DNA from: Nitrospirota bacterium
Lineage (GTDB): Bacteria > Nitrospirota_A > Leptospirillia > Leptospirillales > Leptospirillaceae
Direction: 5' to 3'
Assembly (NCBI GenBank): GCA_027415455.1
Contig: DAIBSV010000027.1
Coordinates: forward strand, 1-16,084
Length of the DNA stretch: 16,084 bases
Part shown: positions 1 to 6,582 of the stretch, one piece after another
Position numbering within the stretch: the stretch's first letter is position 1
Layout: every line of letters begins with the position of its first letter
The notes under the pieces: generated by a model
Told to the model about the DNA's origin: nothing
Seen by the model: only the letters and a program-made list of their open reading frames with translations
Database searches by the model: none
Program-made: the position numbers and the translations under genes

Positions 1-1
1 C

Positions 2-757
2 CTCGAGGCCCTGAATCAGGAGGAAATACGCCTGCGGAACAGCATGGAACGCCTCCTGACGGCCTATCAGGAAGGGCTCATGTCGCTTGAAGAGCTGCGA
101 GGCCGCATACCGGCATTGAAGACACGGATCCAGGCCGTCCAGGAAGAAGTCCTGGCTTTGAAAGCCATGGTCCTGGACCAGGCGGCCACACTTAAGCTTG
201 CGGACGTCCTGTCCTCTTTTCGGAACCGCCTGCAAAAGAATGCGGAAATGCTCGACATCACCGAAAAGCGCCGCATTACGCGGCTTCTCGTCAAAGAGAT
301 TGCCGTGGGAGACGAGACGCTCACGATTCGCCATTCGATCCCAGTTGACCGGGGACCGATCCCGGCGGGACCCTCTCCGGAAGGAGCGAATATCCCCTCC
401 CAGCCTCATTCCGGGGGAAGTTATGCATTGTGTTCAATGCGTAGCTTCGCTTGCTGTGGTCAGCTTACGGGAGGACTTTCACCTCCGAGATCGCGCCCAT
501 GCCGGGCGCACAACAAAAAGGGGGCAAAGTGCCCCCGGGAAAACCGCGACATTCAGTTTCGATGGTCCCTTCCTTCCTCACCCGATGATCGAATCTATGC
601 CACAAAGGAAGCGGGAAGGGCCGGCTCGAACCCGACCTTTTCGAGAATGCTCCGCGTCCGCTCACGCACCGTCTCCCACAGATCCGCCTTCGTGAGTCCC
701 AGTTCATTCCAGCATTCCTCGAAGGGGACCGGCAGGGATTTTTCAGCCAGGAGGTAG
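2..757 (+). CDS. Large serine recombinase, C-terminal part only (5' end outside window; 3' end chimeric)
   Basis: The frame is open from base 2, so the gene begins before the window and the ATG at 44 is internal. The first ~110 residues match the end of large serine (resolvase/invertase-type) recombinases: a long charged coiled-coil stretch, then the signature EKRRITRLLVKEI followed by LTIRHSIPV. These enzymes cut and rejoin DNA between attachment sites to integrate or excise mobile elements; the catalytic serine domain and zinc ribbon would lie upstream of the window. The native tail seems to stop near base 440. Beyond that the frame runs antisense through an intron remnant (440-511), a terminator hairpin and the 3' end of the ferritin-like gene, giving a low-complexity R/S/P-rich tail of ~105 residues unlike the family. 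I infer the original stop was lost at a junction. Family call confident, 3' boundary not. Confidence 0.7.
   Translation, partial: LEALNQEEIRLRNSMERLLTAYQEGLMSLEELRGRIPALKTRIQAVQEEVLALKAMVLDQAATLKLADVLSSFRNRLQKNAEMLDITEKRRITRLLVKEIAVGDETLTIRHSIPVDRGPIPAGPSPEGANIPSQPHSGGSYALCSMRSFACCGQLTGGLSPPRSRPCRAHNKKGAKCPRENRDIQFRWSLPSSPDDRIYATKEAGRAGSNPTFSRMLRVRSRTVSHRSAFVSPSSFQHSSKGTGRDFSARR
440..511 (-). mobile_element. Group IIC intron remnant: 5' end only
   Basis: Read on the minus strand from 511 downward, the sequence starts GTGCGCCCGGCATGGGCGC and continues into GGAGGTGAAAGTCCTCC. This closely resembles the 5' end of bacterial group IIC introns: the Oceanobacillus iheyensis intron, from memory, begins GUGUGCCCGGCAUGGGUGC and then has GGGUGAGAGUCCC. 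Three consecutive domain-I-type hairpins can be drawn: GCGCCC/GGGCGC, GGAGG/CCTCC, and CGTAAGCT/AGCTACG with one bulged A. The base before the intron start is the end of the T-rich tail of an intrinsic terminator, the usual insertion site of IIC introns. After about 72 bases the resemblance ends and serine-recombinase sequence in the opposite orientation follows. No domain V, reverse transcriptase or 3' end is present, so this is a dead fragment. The inner boundary is approximate. Confidence 0.72.
512..536 (-). terminator. Intrinsic terminator of the radical SAM / ferritin-like unit
   Basis: On the minus strand a perfect 7-bp stem (GGGGGCA / TGCCCCC, plus-strand 530-536 and 520-526) with a 3-base loop is followed by TTTTTGTT. 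It lies 58 bases after the ferritin-like gene stop, in the right orientation. On the plus strand the hairpin has no following T-run, so it acts leftward only. It also forms the 5' exon of the adjoining group IIC intron remnant. Confidence 0.82.
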
Positions 758-1257
758 ACCTGCTCGAAGACCCCGAGAATCCGCCCGCGCAATTCTTCCC
801 GCCCGGCGGGCGTGGAGCGGGAGAGGAGCACCTGCCACTCCCGCATGCCGACGGAAGACTGCCGGTGTTCGTCGGCGATCGGTATCCGGAGAGACTCCCT
901 GACAATGGGACCCGCATGGGCGGAAACACGCTCCACGACCGCGATCCCGATCCCCTCGATCCCCAGCTGGAGCCCCGCGAGAAAATCGTACCAGTCGAGA
1001 CCGGAAAACCAGGTTTTGATCTCTTCGCGACAGGAAAGACTCATGACCGGCTCGAAGGGCCGTCCGAGACGCTCCAGCGTACGTTCCTGCAAGGAAAAAT
1101 GTATGACCTCCTCCCCGATCTGGCGCATCAGCTCCTTACGGGCCTCGGCCGTCGGCGCAAAGGGAAGACGGTCCCCGCAGAGTTCCAGCGCCAGGAGATC
1201 GATGTCGGCGTAAACCTGCAACAGGGTTGCAGCCGCTATTTTCGTCGGGTCGCTCAT
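595..1257 (-). CDS. Ferritin-like (diiron-type) four-helix protein
   Basis: 220 residues. The start is the ATG at 1257, six codons' reach behind an AAGGAGG motif with a 4-base spacer; an in-frame ATG 33 codons upstream lacks this and adds a basic tail that looks non-native. The protein is helical and carries ferritin-like iron-site motifs: an early acidic residue (E25), E50-x-x-H53 in EEVIHF, a further Glu in the third helix (around E101), and a fourth-helix DEHRQSSVG at 129-137. In relatives such as R2-like oxidases and phenylacetyl-CoA-type ferritin-like enzymes the last motif is usually DExRH, with His as ligand; here Gln133 holds that place. It could be a diiron oxygenase/oxidase or an iron-binding protein with an altered site. 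It follows the radical SAM gene by 95 bases on the same strand and ends before a strong terminator. Substrate unknown. Confidence 0.65.
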   Translation of the reverse strand: MSDPTKIAAATLLQVYADIDLLALELCGDRLPFAPTAEARKELMRQIGEEVIHFSLQERTLERLGRPFEPVMSLSCREEIKTWFSGLDWYDFLAGLQLGIEGIGIAVVERVSAHAGPIVRESLRIPIADEHRQSSVGMREWQVLLSRSTPAGREELRGRILGVFEQVYLLAEKSLPVPFEECWNELGLTKADLWETVRERTRSILEKVGFEPALPASFVA

Positions 1258-1352
1258 GAATGCCTCCTTCGTGTCAAATGGGGTTATCCGTTCGGATCTC
1301 TCACTCCATGGAATTCCGGCAAGGATCGATCCCTTCCTGCGGCCGGATCCTG

Positions 1353-2804
1353 TCACCGGTCCCGATAGACCCGGTTCTTGAACACTCCGTATTTCAAAAG
1401 ATGCCAGAGGGGCTTCCTGTACCCGAGAAACCGGATGACCCGCTGGGTCGTGGGGGCCAGGGGTGGAACCACACCCGGAAGAATCCAGTTTCCCCGGGCG
1501 GCGGAAAAGCTCTCGAGATAGGGGATCAGAAAGGAGCGGACCCCGGGTTCGATGAAAAAGAAGGGCTCGAGAAAATCGTCACCCGACTTCATCAGGCCCG
1601 AGGAAAGGGCCCAGTCACCCAGAGGCGTCCCGGGATAGAGACGAACCCCCGCCATGGCGACCACCGCCATCGGTCGCGTCCCGTCGATGCGCCGGCAGGT
1701 GTGGCGGACCGTTTCGGGCGTTTCCCCCGGCCCGCCGAAGATGAGGCTGTGGCAGATTGGAATCCCGACCTTTCTGCAATCCTCGGCCACCTCGAGGATC
1801 CGGTCCGGAGAAAACCCCTTTCCCAGAGTTTCCAGGGTCGCCTCGTCCGCGGAGTCGCTCCCCATCTCGAGACCGTCGCATCCTGCCGCCGCCATCGTCT
1901 CGAGGAGTCCGCGGGTGAGACCGGCGGGAGAGGCGTAGGCCGACCAGCGGATCCTGATTTTCCTGTTGATCAGGGCCTGGGAGATTGCCTCCGCATGGGA
2001 GGCGGGGAGATTGAAGACGCTGTCGACGAAGAAAAACGAGCGCACCCCGTTCCGTTCGACCAGGTCCTCGATTTCATCCGCGACGGAATCGGGATCCCGC
2101 AGGCGGTGATCCCGTCCCTCGAGGAGGGGATAGGTGCAATACCGGCACCGGAAGGCGCACCCGCGCTTGGTCTGGATATTGGCCATTCCTCCCACCCTCA
2201 CGTAGCGCGAAAGATCGAAAAGATCCCGGGCCGGAGTCATGCGGGTCCAGTCCCTGCCTTCCACTTCCGGAGAGACGGGAAGCACCGGGAAAAGTAGAGG
2301 AGTGCCGCTTCCCCCACCCTCCTCCCCAACCACGACTCCCGGGATCCCGAGGGGAGAGCATCCCCCTTCGAGGGCTTCGAGAAGGGCCGGAAAGGACTCC
2401 TCCGACTCACCGGCCACGCCGTAGTCGGCCCCGAGGCTTTTCACGACGGCAGCCGGCATGAGTCCGACGGCCGATCCGCCCACCACGAGTGGGGCCTTCG
2501 ATCGGGAGGTTCGCGAGACCGTCTCCCGGGCGGTCCGAAGGAGGGAGCGGTAGTACGGGAGGTAAAATCGCGTCAGGGGATAGGCCGCATTGTCCAGGTT
2601 TCTGAGGGAGAAGGCTACGAGATCGGCATTTTCCCGCAGGATCGACGCGCTCAGGGTCTTTTCGGGATCCCGGACAAAGGCGAGGTCCAGGACGGAGATC
2701 CTGTGGCCGGCCTTCCGGACTGCGGCCGCGGCGTAAGCCGCCCCCAGCGGAAAGACGGGATCGGGAAAGGACTCGCGGTTGGCCGAAACCAGAAGGACCT
2801 TCAC
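1353..2804 (-). CDS. B12-binding-domain radical SAM enzyme
   Basis: 483 residues from a GTG start at 2804, chosen because AAGGGAG lies 7 bases before it and the family fold begins right there (VKVLLVSANRE); the open frame extends 59 codons further but without support. The N-terminal ~150 residues look like a cobalamin-binding Rossmann domain: PLGAAYAAAAVRKAGHRISVLDL, then VVGG and GVAGESEE; the classic DxHxxG cobalamin His motif is not evident. The radical SAM core starts at about residue 208 with CAFRCRYC (C216, C220, C223), the Cx3Cx2C that holds the 4Fe-4S cluster, with GLEMGSDS and FGGPGET further on. Such enzymes use S-adenosylmethionine radicals, and some use methylcobalamin, to methylate or rearrange lipids, cofactors or natural products. 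Substrate cannot be read from sequence. First gene of a unit with the ferritin-like gene. Confidence 0.82.
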   Translation of the reverse strand: MKVLLVSANRESFPDPVFPLGAAYAAAAVRKAGHRISVLDLAFVRDPEKTLSASILRENADLVAFSLRNLDNAAYPLTRFYLPYYRSLLRTARETVSRTSRSKAPLVVGGSAVGLMPAAVVKSLGADYGVAGESEESFPALLEALEGGCSPLGIPGVVVGEEGGGSGTPLLFPVLPVSPEVEGRDWTRMTPARDLFDLSRYVRVGGMANIQTKRGCAFRCRYCTYPLLEGRDHRLRDPDSVADEIEDLVERNGVRSFFFVDSVFNLPASHAEAISQALINRKIRIRWSAYASPAGLTRGLLETMAAAGCDGLEMGSDSADEATLETLGKGFSPDRILEVAEDCRKVGIPICHSLIFGGPGETPETVRHTCRRIDGTRPMAVVAMAGVRLYPGTPLGDWALSSGLMKSGDDFLEPFFFIEPGVRSFLIPYLESFSAARGNWILPGVVPPLAPTTQRVIRFLGYRKPLWHLLKYGVFKNRVYRDR

Positions 2805-2899
2805 AGGATCGCTCCCTTCTGTCCCGTTCGGGAGGGAACACACCATGGCCGATCGACCGGCCTTCGTCAGATACTGACTTACAAAGGAACGGTTTGATA

Positions 2900-2927
2900 A
2901 ACATACACCTTCGGAGGATTCGGTCAA
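2900..2927 (-). promoter_or_regulatory. Candidate sigma-70 promoter for the radical SAM gene
   Basis: On the minus strand TTGACC (plus 2922-2927) and TATGTT (2900-2905) are separated by 16 bases. This would start transcription near 2893 and give a leader of about 90 bases before the GTG at 2804. Matches are 5/6 and 4/6 to consensus. Confidence 0.4.
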
Positions 2928-2972
2928 GGGACCGCCTCCCGTCCAGGGTGCCATTCCCGACTGGACAGATAT

Positions 2973-3001
2973 CCTTGACAACCCGACCTGACAAGGATAA
3001 T
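2973..3001 (+). promoter_or_regulatory. Candidate sigma-70 promoter with overlapping dyad, upstream of the GGDEF-EAL operon
   Basis: TTGACA at 2975-2980 is a perfect -35; GATAAT at 2996-3001 is the best -10, with a short 15-base spacer, and the AT-rich stretch after it fits an open complex. An imperfect inverted repeat, CCTTGACA (2973-2980) and TGACAAGG (2989-2996), 7 of 8 positions paired with an 8-base centre, covers the -35 and touches the -10, as an operator would. The next gene starts at 3079, giving a leader of ~70 bases. Confidence 0.45.
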
Positions 3002-3078
3002 GTTAATTTATAAATAAGCAACAATAGTTTGATTAATCCGTCCCCGATTCGTCCGGATTCGTTCGCCAAGGAGTGCCC

Positions 3079-5802
3079 ATGACGCCATCCTTCCCCCGAT
3101 CCTGGCGGGAGCTGTTCCTGGCCTTTCCGGTTCTTCTGGCGACGCTTCTTTTCCTGGCCGTCTCCGCACCGCTTTTTATGCTGTTTGCCCGAAACCACAT
3201 GGCCGAAAAGAGAGTCGCAGAGGCAGTTCATGCCACCGAGGCCCTGGGGTTCGACATGACCTCCCTCGACAGGGCCGTCCATGCGGCATTTCTCTCCGCC
3301 ATCTCGAAGAGAGGGCCGGAATCCGGCACCTACATCCTGGGAATGTCCCTCCAGTCCCGGGCCGTTCTTTCCGATCTCGACCGCCGGAGATCCTTCCTTT
3401 CACCGGAGATGCGACGCTCCCTTTCCGATATCGCAAGGCTGAGCGATCGCTACTTCTTCAGTCTGGCCCAGAACATCCCGGGGAACGGTTCTTCCCGGCC
3501 GGAGGCGTACTCCCGGGAATACCGCCGTCTGAGCTTCCGGGTCGCCGCCTTCTCTTACGAAATCGACAAACGGCTCCGAAAGGAGACGCTTCGGCTGGCC
3601 TCCCTCACCCGGACTCGGACAACCCTCATCCTTCTCCAGGGCTTGCTGACCCTTTTCTTTGCAGGGGCCATCCTGTTTTTTTCGACTTCGCGCCGCCACA
3701 CCCATCAGGTTTTGCTCGACTTCGCCGCGGAAGATTCGGAGGAGATGATCGTTCTGACAGATCTCCGGGGAATGATTCTTTTCGCGAACCGCCGGTTCCG
3801 GGAGCTTTTCTGCAAGACGCGCTCCGGATGCGAGTCCATCCCTCTGGCCACAGTTTTCCAGGAACACCCCTCCCTCAGGAAGGCCGCCCTTGAATGGGAA
3901 TCCTTTCTGGCCGATCCGGGAAATCCCCGCCAGCACCTATTTCCCTTTCACGATCCTGCCGTTCCCGGTTTGACCTGGCTCATGGCCAGGATGACCCCGA
4001 CACGGATCGGCCGGCGGTCCCGGTACCTCGAATGGAAGGGAAGCGACGTCTCACGGCTCAAGAACGCCGAACTGGCTCTGGAGGCCCAGGGAGAGTGGCT
4101 CCGGACGACACTCGCCTCCATCGGAGACGGCGTCATCGCCACCGATGTCTCCGGAACCATCAACTTCATCAACCAGGTGGCCGAACGCCTCACGGGATAC
4201 CGGGCCGAGGAGGCCCTGGGACGCCCCGTCGACGAGATCTTCCGCATCGTCAACGAAAAGACCGGGGAAGGGGTGGAGGTCCCGATCGACCGGGTCCTGA
4301 AGAACGACATCGTCGTGGGGCTGGCCAACCACACCGCTCTGATCAGCCGGGACGGACGCATCATCTCCATTTCCGATTCGGCGGCCCCCATCCACAGCCG
4401 GGACGGACTTCTCACCGGGGTGGTCATGGTCTTCCAGGAAAACACCGAGCGGCGCCGGGCCCAGGAGATGATCTGGAACCTGACCTATCGGGACACCCTC
4501 ACCCATCTCCCGAACCAGAGCCTCTTCCAGGACCGTCTGGCCACCCTTCTCCCCTGGGCCCGAAGCAATCGTCGCCTTCTGGCCGTCGGCATGATCGACA
4601 TCGACCTGTTCAAAAGGATCAACGACTCTCTGGGCCACGGCGCGGGAAACGAGCTGCTCCAGTCCCTCTCCCGGCGCTTCTCCGGTCTTCTGTCCCCCAA
4701 CGACACCCTGGCCCGGATCGGCGGCGACGAATTTCTCGTCATGATGACCGAATGTCCGACAGAGAAGGACGTCTCCCTTTTTTGCGACCGCATCATGAGA
4801 AGTCTGGACCACCCCTTCACTGTGGCCGGCCAGGAAATCGCCCTGACCGCCAGCATGGGGGTCTCCCTTTTTCCACGGGACGGAGACTCTTCCGAAGACC
4901 TGGTCAAGAACGCGGACATCGCACTCAACCGGGCGAAGGCGTCGGGAAGGAACCGCGTCCTCTTCTTCGAGGAAGCCATGTCCTCCACCTCCCTCCGGGA
5001 ACTTCAGCTCGAACAGGCCCTCAAGCAGGCACTCCTAAAAGGAGAGCTCTTCCTCGAGTATCAGCCCCAGATCGACACCTTGTCCGGAAAGGTCGTCGGT
5101 GCGGAAGCCCTGGCGCGCTGGAATTCTCCCGAGGCAGGCCGGGTCTCTCCGGCGGATTTCATTCCCCTGGCCGAACGAACGGGTCTGATCATTCCGATCG
5201 GAAACACCGTTCTCAGGATGGCCATGGAACAGGCCAAGCGGTGGCGGACAGACGGAACCCGGATCTCGGTGTCGGTCAACATAGCCTACCAGCACTTCGT
5301 CCGGGAGGGATTTGTCGAGGAGGTCCTGTCCATCCTCGAAAAGGTGGGCGTTCCCCCGGAGGTCCTCCTCCTCGAGATCACCGAGTCGGAGGTGATCAAG
5401 GACTCGGAGAATTTCTTTTCCGTGGTGGAGACGCTCCATCGCCAGGGCGTCCGGATCTCCATCGACGACTTCGGAACGGGAGCGACGGCGCTGTCCTACC
5501 TCACCACCTACCCCATCGCCGAGGTCAAGATCGATCGTTCTCTCGTCACCAACCTTTTCTCGGACCTCAAGCGCTCCGAACTCGTCCGGACGATCATCGG
5601 CCTGGGAAAACGCCTGGACTTCACCACCACGGCCGAGGGCGTGGAGAGCGCCGAGGAGTGGGAGTACCTGGAAAAGCACCAGTGCGACCGGATTCAGGGA
5701 TTCTTCGCCAGCCGCCCCCTTTCGCCGAAAGACCTCGAAGCCCTCTTCGGGAAGCGCTTCATCCATCAGGAGGGGCAGACCCCTTCCTGGCTAGACGATT
5801 GA
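3079..5802 (+). CDS. Membrane PAS-PAS-GGDEF-EAL c-di-GMP cyclase/phosphodiesterase
   Basis: 907 residues. Start taken at ATG 3079 because AAGGAG ends 5 bases before it; an in-frame GTG at 3073 overlaps that motif. Order: TM helix ~13-35, a helical, presumably periplasmic sensor ~38-178, TM helix ~180-201, a weak PAS ~215-320, a clear PAS ~335-455 (DGVIATDVSGTINFINQ), GGDEF ~465-630, EAL ~645-890. The cyclase motif GGDEF is intact (548-552) but the RxxD inhibitory site reads SPND. The EAL domain keeps its signature (AEALARW, 675 on), the Asn of SVNIA, EITES, IDDFGTG, KIDRS, AEGVES and QGF, so phosphodiesterase catalysis looks possible. Both activities may therefore exist, one perhaps regulating the other. 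It is followed after 10 bases by a flavin reductase, suggesting co-expression. Signal unknown. Confidence 0.92.
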   Translation: MTPSFPRSWRELFLAFPVLLATLLFLAVSAPLFMLFARNHMAEKRVAEAVHATEALGFDMTSLDRAVHAAFLSAISKRGPESGTYILGMSLQSRAVLSDLDRRRSFLSPEMRRSLSDIARLSDRYFFSLAQNIPGNGSSRPEAYSREYRRLSFRVAAFSYEIDKRLRKETLRLASLTRTRTTLILLQGLLTLFFAGAILFFSTSRRHTHQVLLDFAAEDSEEMIVLTDLRGMILFANRRFRELFCKTRSGCESIPLATVFQEHPSLRKAALEWESFLADPGNPRQHLFPFHDPAVPGLTWLMARMTPTRIGRRSRYLEWKGSDVSRLKNAELALEAQGEWLRTTLASIGDGVIATDVSGTINFINQVAERLTGYRAEEALGRPVDEIFRIVNEKTGEGVEVPIDRVLKNDIVVGLANHTALISRDGRIISISDSAAPIHSRDGLLTGVVMVFQENTERRRAQEMIWNLTYRDTLTHLPNQSLFQDRLATLLPWARSNRRLLAVGMIDIDLFKRINDSLGHGAGNELLQSLSRRFSGLLSPNDTLARIGGDEFLVMMTECPTEKDVSLFCDRIMRSLDHPFTVAGQEIALTASMGVSLFPRDGDSSEDLVKNADIALNRAKASGRNRVLFFEEAMSSTSLRELQLEQALKQALLKGELFLEYQPQIDTLSGKVVGAEALARWNSPEAGRVSPADFIPLAERTGLIIPIGNTVLRMAMEQAKRWRTDGTRISVSVNIAYQHFVREGFVEEVLSILEKVGVPPEVLLLEITESEVIKDSENFFSVVETLHRQGVRISIDDFGTGATALSYLTTYPIAEVKIDRSLVTNLFSDLKRSELVRTIIGLGKRLDFTTTAEGVESAEEWEYLEKHQCDRIQGFFASRPLSPKDLEALFGKRFIHQEGQTPSWLDD

Positions 5803-5812
5803 AAGGAGACTG

Positions 5813-6544
5813 ATGGAATATAGCGCCCGACTCCTCCGAGCCGCCCCGATCGCGGCGGGAACCCTCCGCGCCGACATGGAAATCGCGGATCCCGCATTCA
5901 CCTTCGAGGCCGGTCAATCCTCCCTTTTTTCCTTCCCCGCGGATTTTCCCCTGGCCGACCGGAGCCGCATCTTTTCCTTCTGCAGCGCCCCCGGGGAGCT
6001 TCCATCCGTTTCGATCGCCACGCGTCTGACTCCCGGTTCGGACTTCAAGGAGGCGCTGTCCAAAGCCCCCCCAGGCCAGATCTTCCTGATCGGGGAACCC
6101 TCGGGAGATTTCGTCCTCCCCCGGGGGAAAGGGCCGAAGAACGTTGTCCTGCTTGCGGGCGGCATCGGGATCACCCCCTTTCGAAGCATGATCCGAAGCC
6201 TCCGGAATCAAAAGGAGTCTCCCTTCAGGATTTTTCTCATGACGGTGAACCGGACCGGGGAGGAGACTCCCTTTCTCACGGAGTGCCAGGAGTGGGAACG
6301 GGATGGAAGTGTCGAATGGCTCCCCGTCCTGACCAAGGAAGGGATCCCGCCAGGAGGATCGCGACAGGAACGGATCTATGAGGGTCTTGCCCGGATTCTT
6401 GAGAGGGCGGGGGAGGGCTCTCTTCTCTATCTGGCCGGCCCGCCCGCCATGGTGGACGCCTTTCACCAGACCCTCCTGGGACAGTTCCTGGTGGAGGAGG
6501 CGCGCATCAAAAGCGAGATGTTCTACGGATATCTGTCACGATGA
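5813..6544 (+). CDS. FAD/NAD(P)H ferredoxin-reductase-type oxidoreductase
   Basis: 243 residues, ATG 5813 preceded by AAAGGAG that overlaps the stop of the upstream GGDEF-EAL gene, so the two are probably translationally coupled. The protein is a minimal ferredoxin-NADP+ reductase fold. An FAD-binding barrel carries RIFSFCSAP (52-60), the RxYS flavin motif with Phe for Tyr. The nucleotide domain has LAGGIGITPFRSM (114-126) and YLAGPPAMVDAF (206-217), and the chain ends MFYGYLSR. There is no 2Fe-2S or globin domain attached. Such proteins pass electrons from NAD(P)H via FAD to a ferredoxin, haem protein or other partner. The partner is not identifiable; flavohaemoglobin-, NqrF- and methane-monooxygenase-type reductases share this fold. 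It converges on the minus-strand gene ending at 6583 with only 38 bases between, where I see no clear terminator. Confidence 0.85.
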   Translation: MEYSARLLRAAPIAAGTLRADMEIADPAFTFEAGQSSLFSFPADFPLADRSRIFSFCSAPGELPSVSIATRLTPGSDFKEALSKAPPGQIFLIGEPSGDFVLPRGKGPKNVVLLAGGIGITPFRSMIRSLRNQKESPFRIFLMTVNRTGEETPFLTECQEWERDGSVEWLPVLTKEGIPPGGSRQERIYEGLARILERAGEGSLLYLAGPPAMVDAFHQTLLGQFLVEEARIKSEMFYGYLSR

Positions 6545-6582
6545 TGCCGGTCGGAACCCCGGGAGCGGAAGGGGCTGATGAG

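Noticed and set aside
1258..1352. Separate promoter for the ferritin-like gene (a TTGACA lies at minus-strand 1280-1270 region)
   Set aside because: That TTGACA is immediately before the ribosome binding site, too close to act as a -35 for this gene; co-transcription with the radical SAM gene is simpler.
1260..2297. A 345-codon plus-strand frame opposite the radical SAM gene
   Set aside because: Antisense to conserved radical SAM coding sequence, no ribosome site, no recognisable domain.
4051..4812. Minus-strand 253-codon frame opposite the GGDEF-EAL gene
   Set aside because: Composition mirrors the coding strand (H/D/V/G-rich) and no motif or start signal is present.
3894..5813. A 639-codon open frame on the plus strand overlapping the GGDEF-EAL gene
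   Set aside because: It lies in another frame of a gene with clear domain motifs throughout; its product is P/G/R/H-rich with no fold, as expected from GC-rich shadow frames.
6545..6582. Bidirectional terminator between the convergent reductase and EAL genes
   Set aside because: Only a weak CCCC/GGGG pairing with no T-run on either strand.
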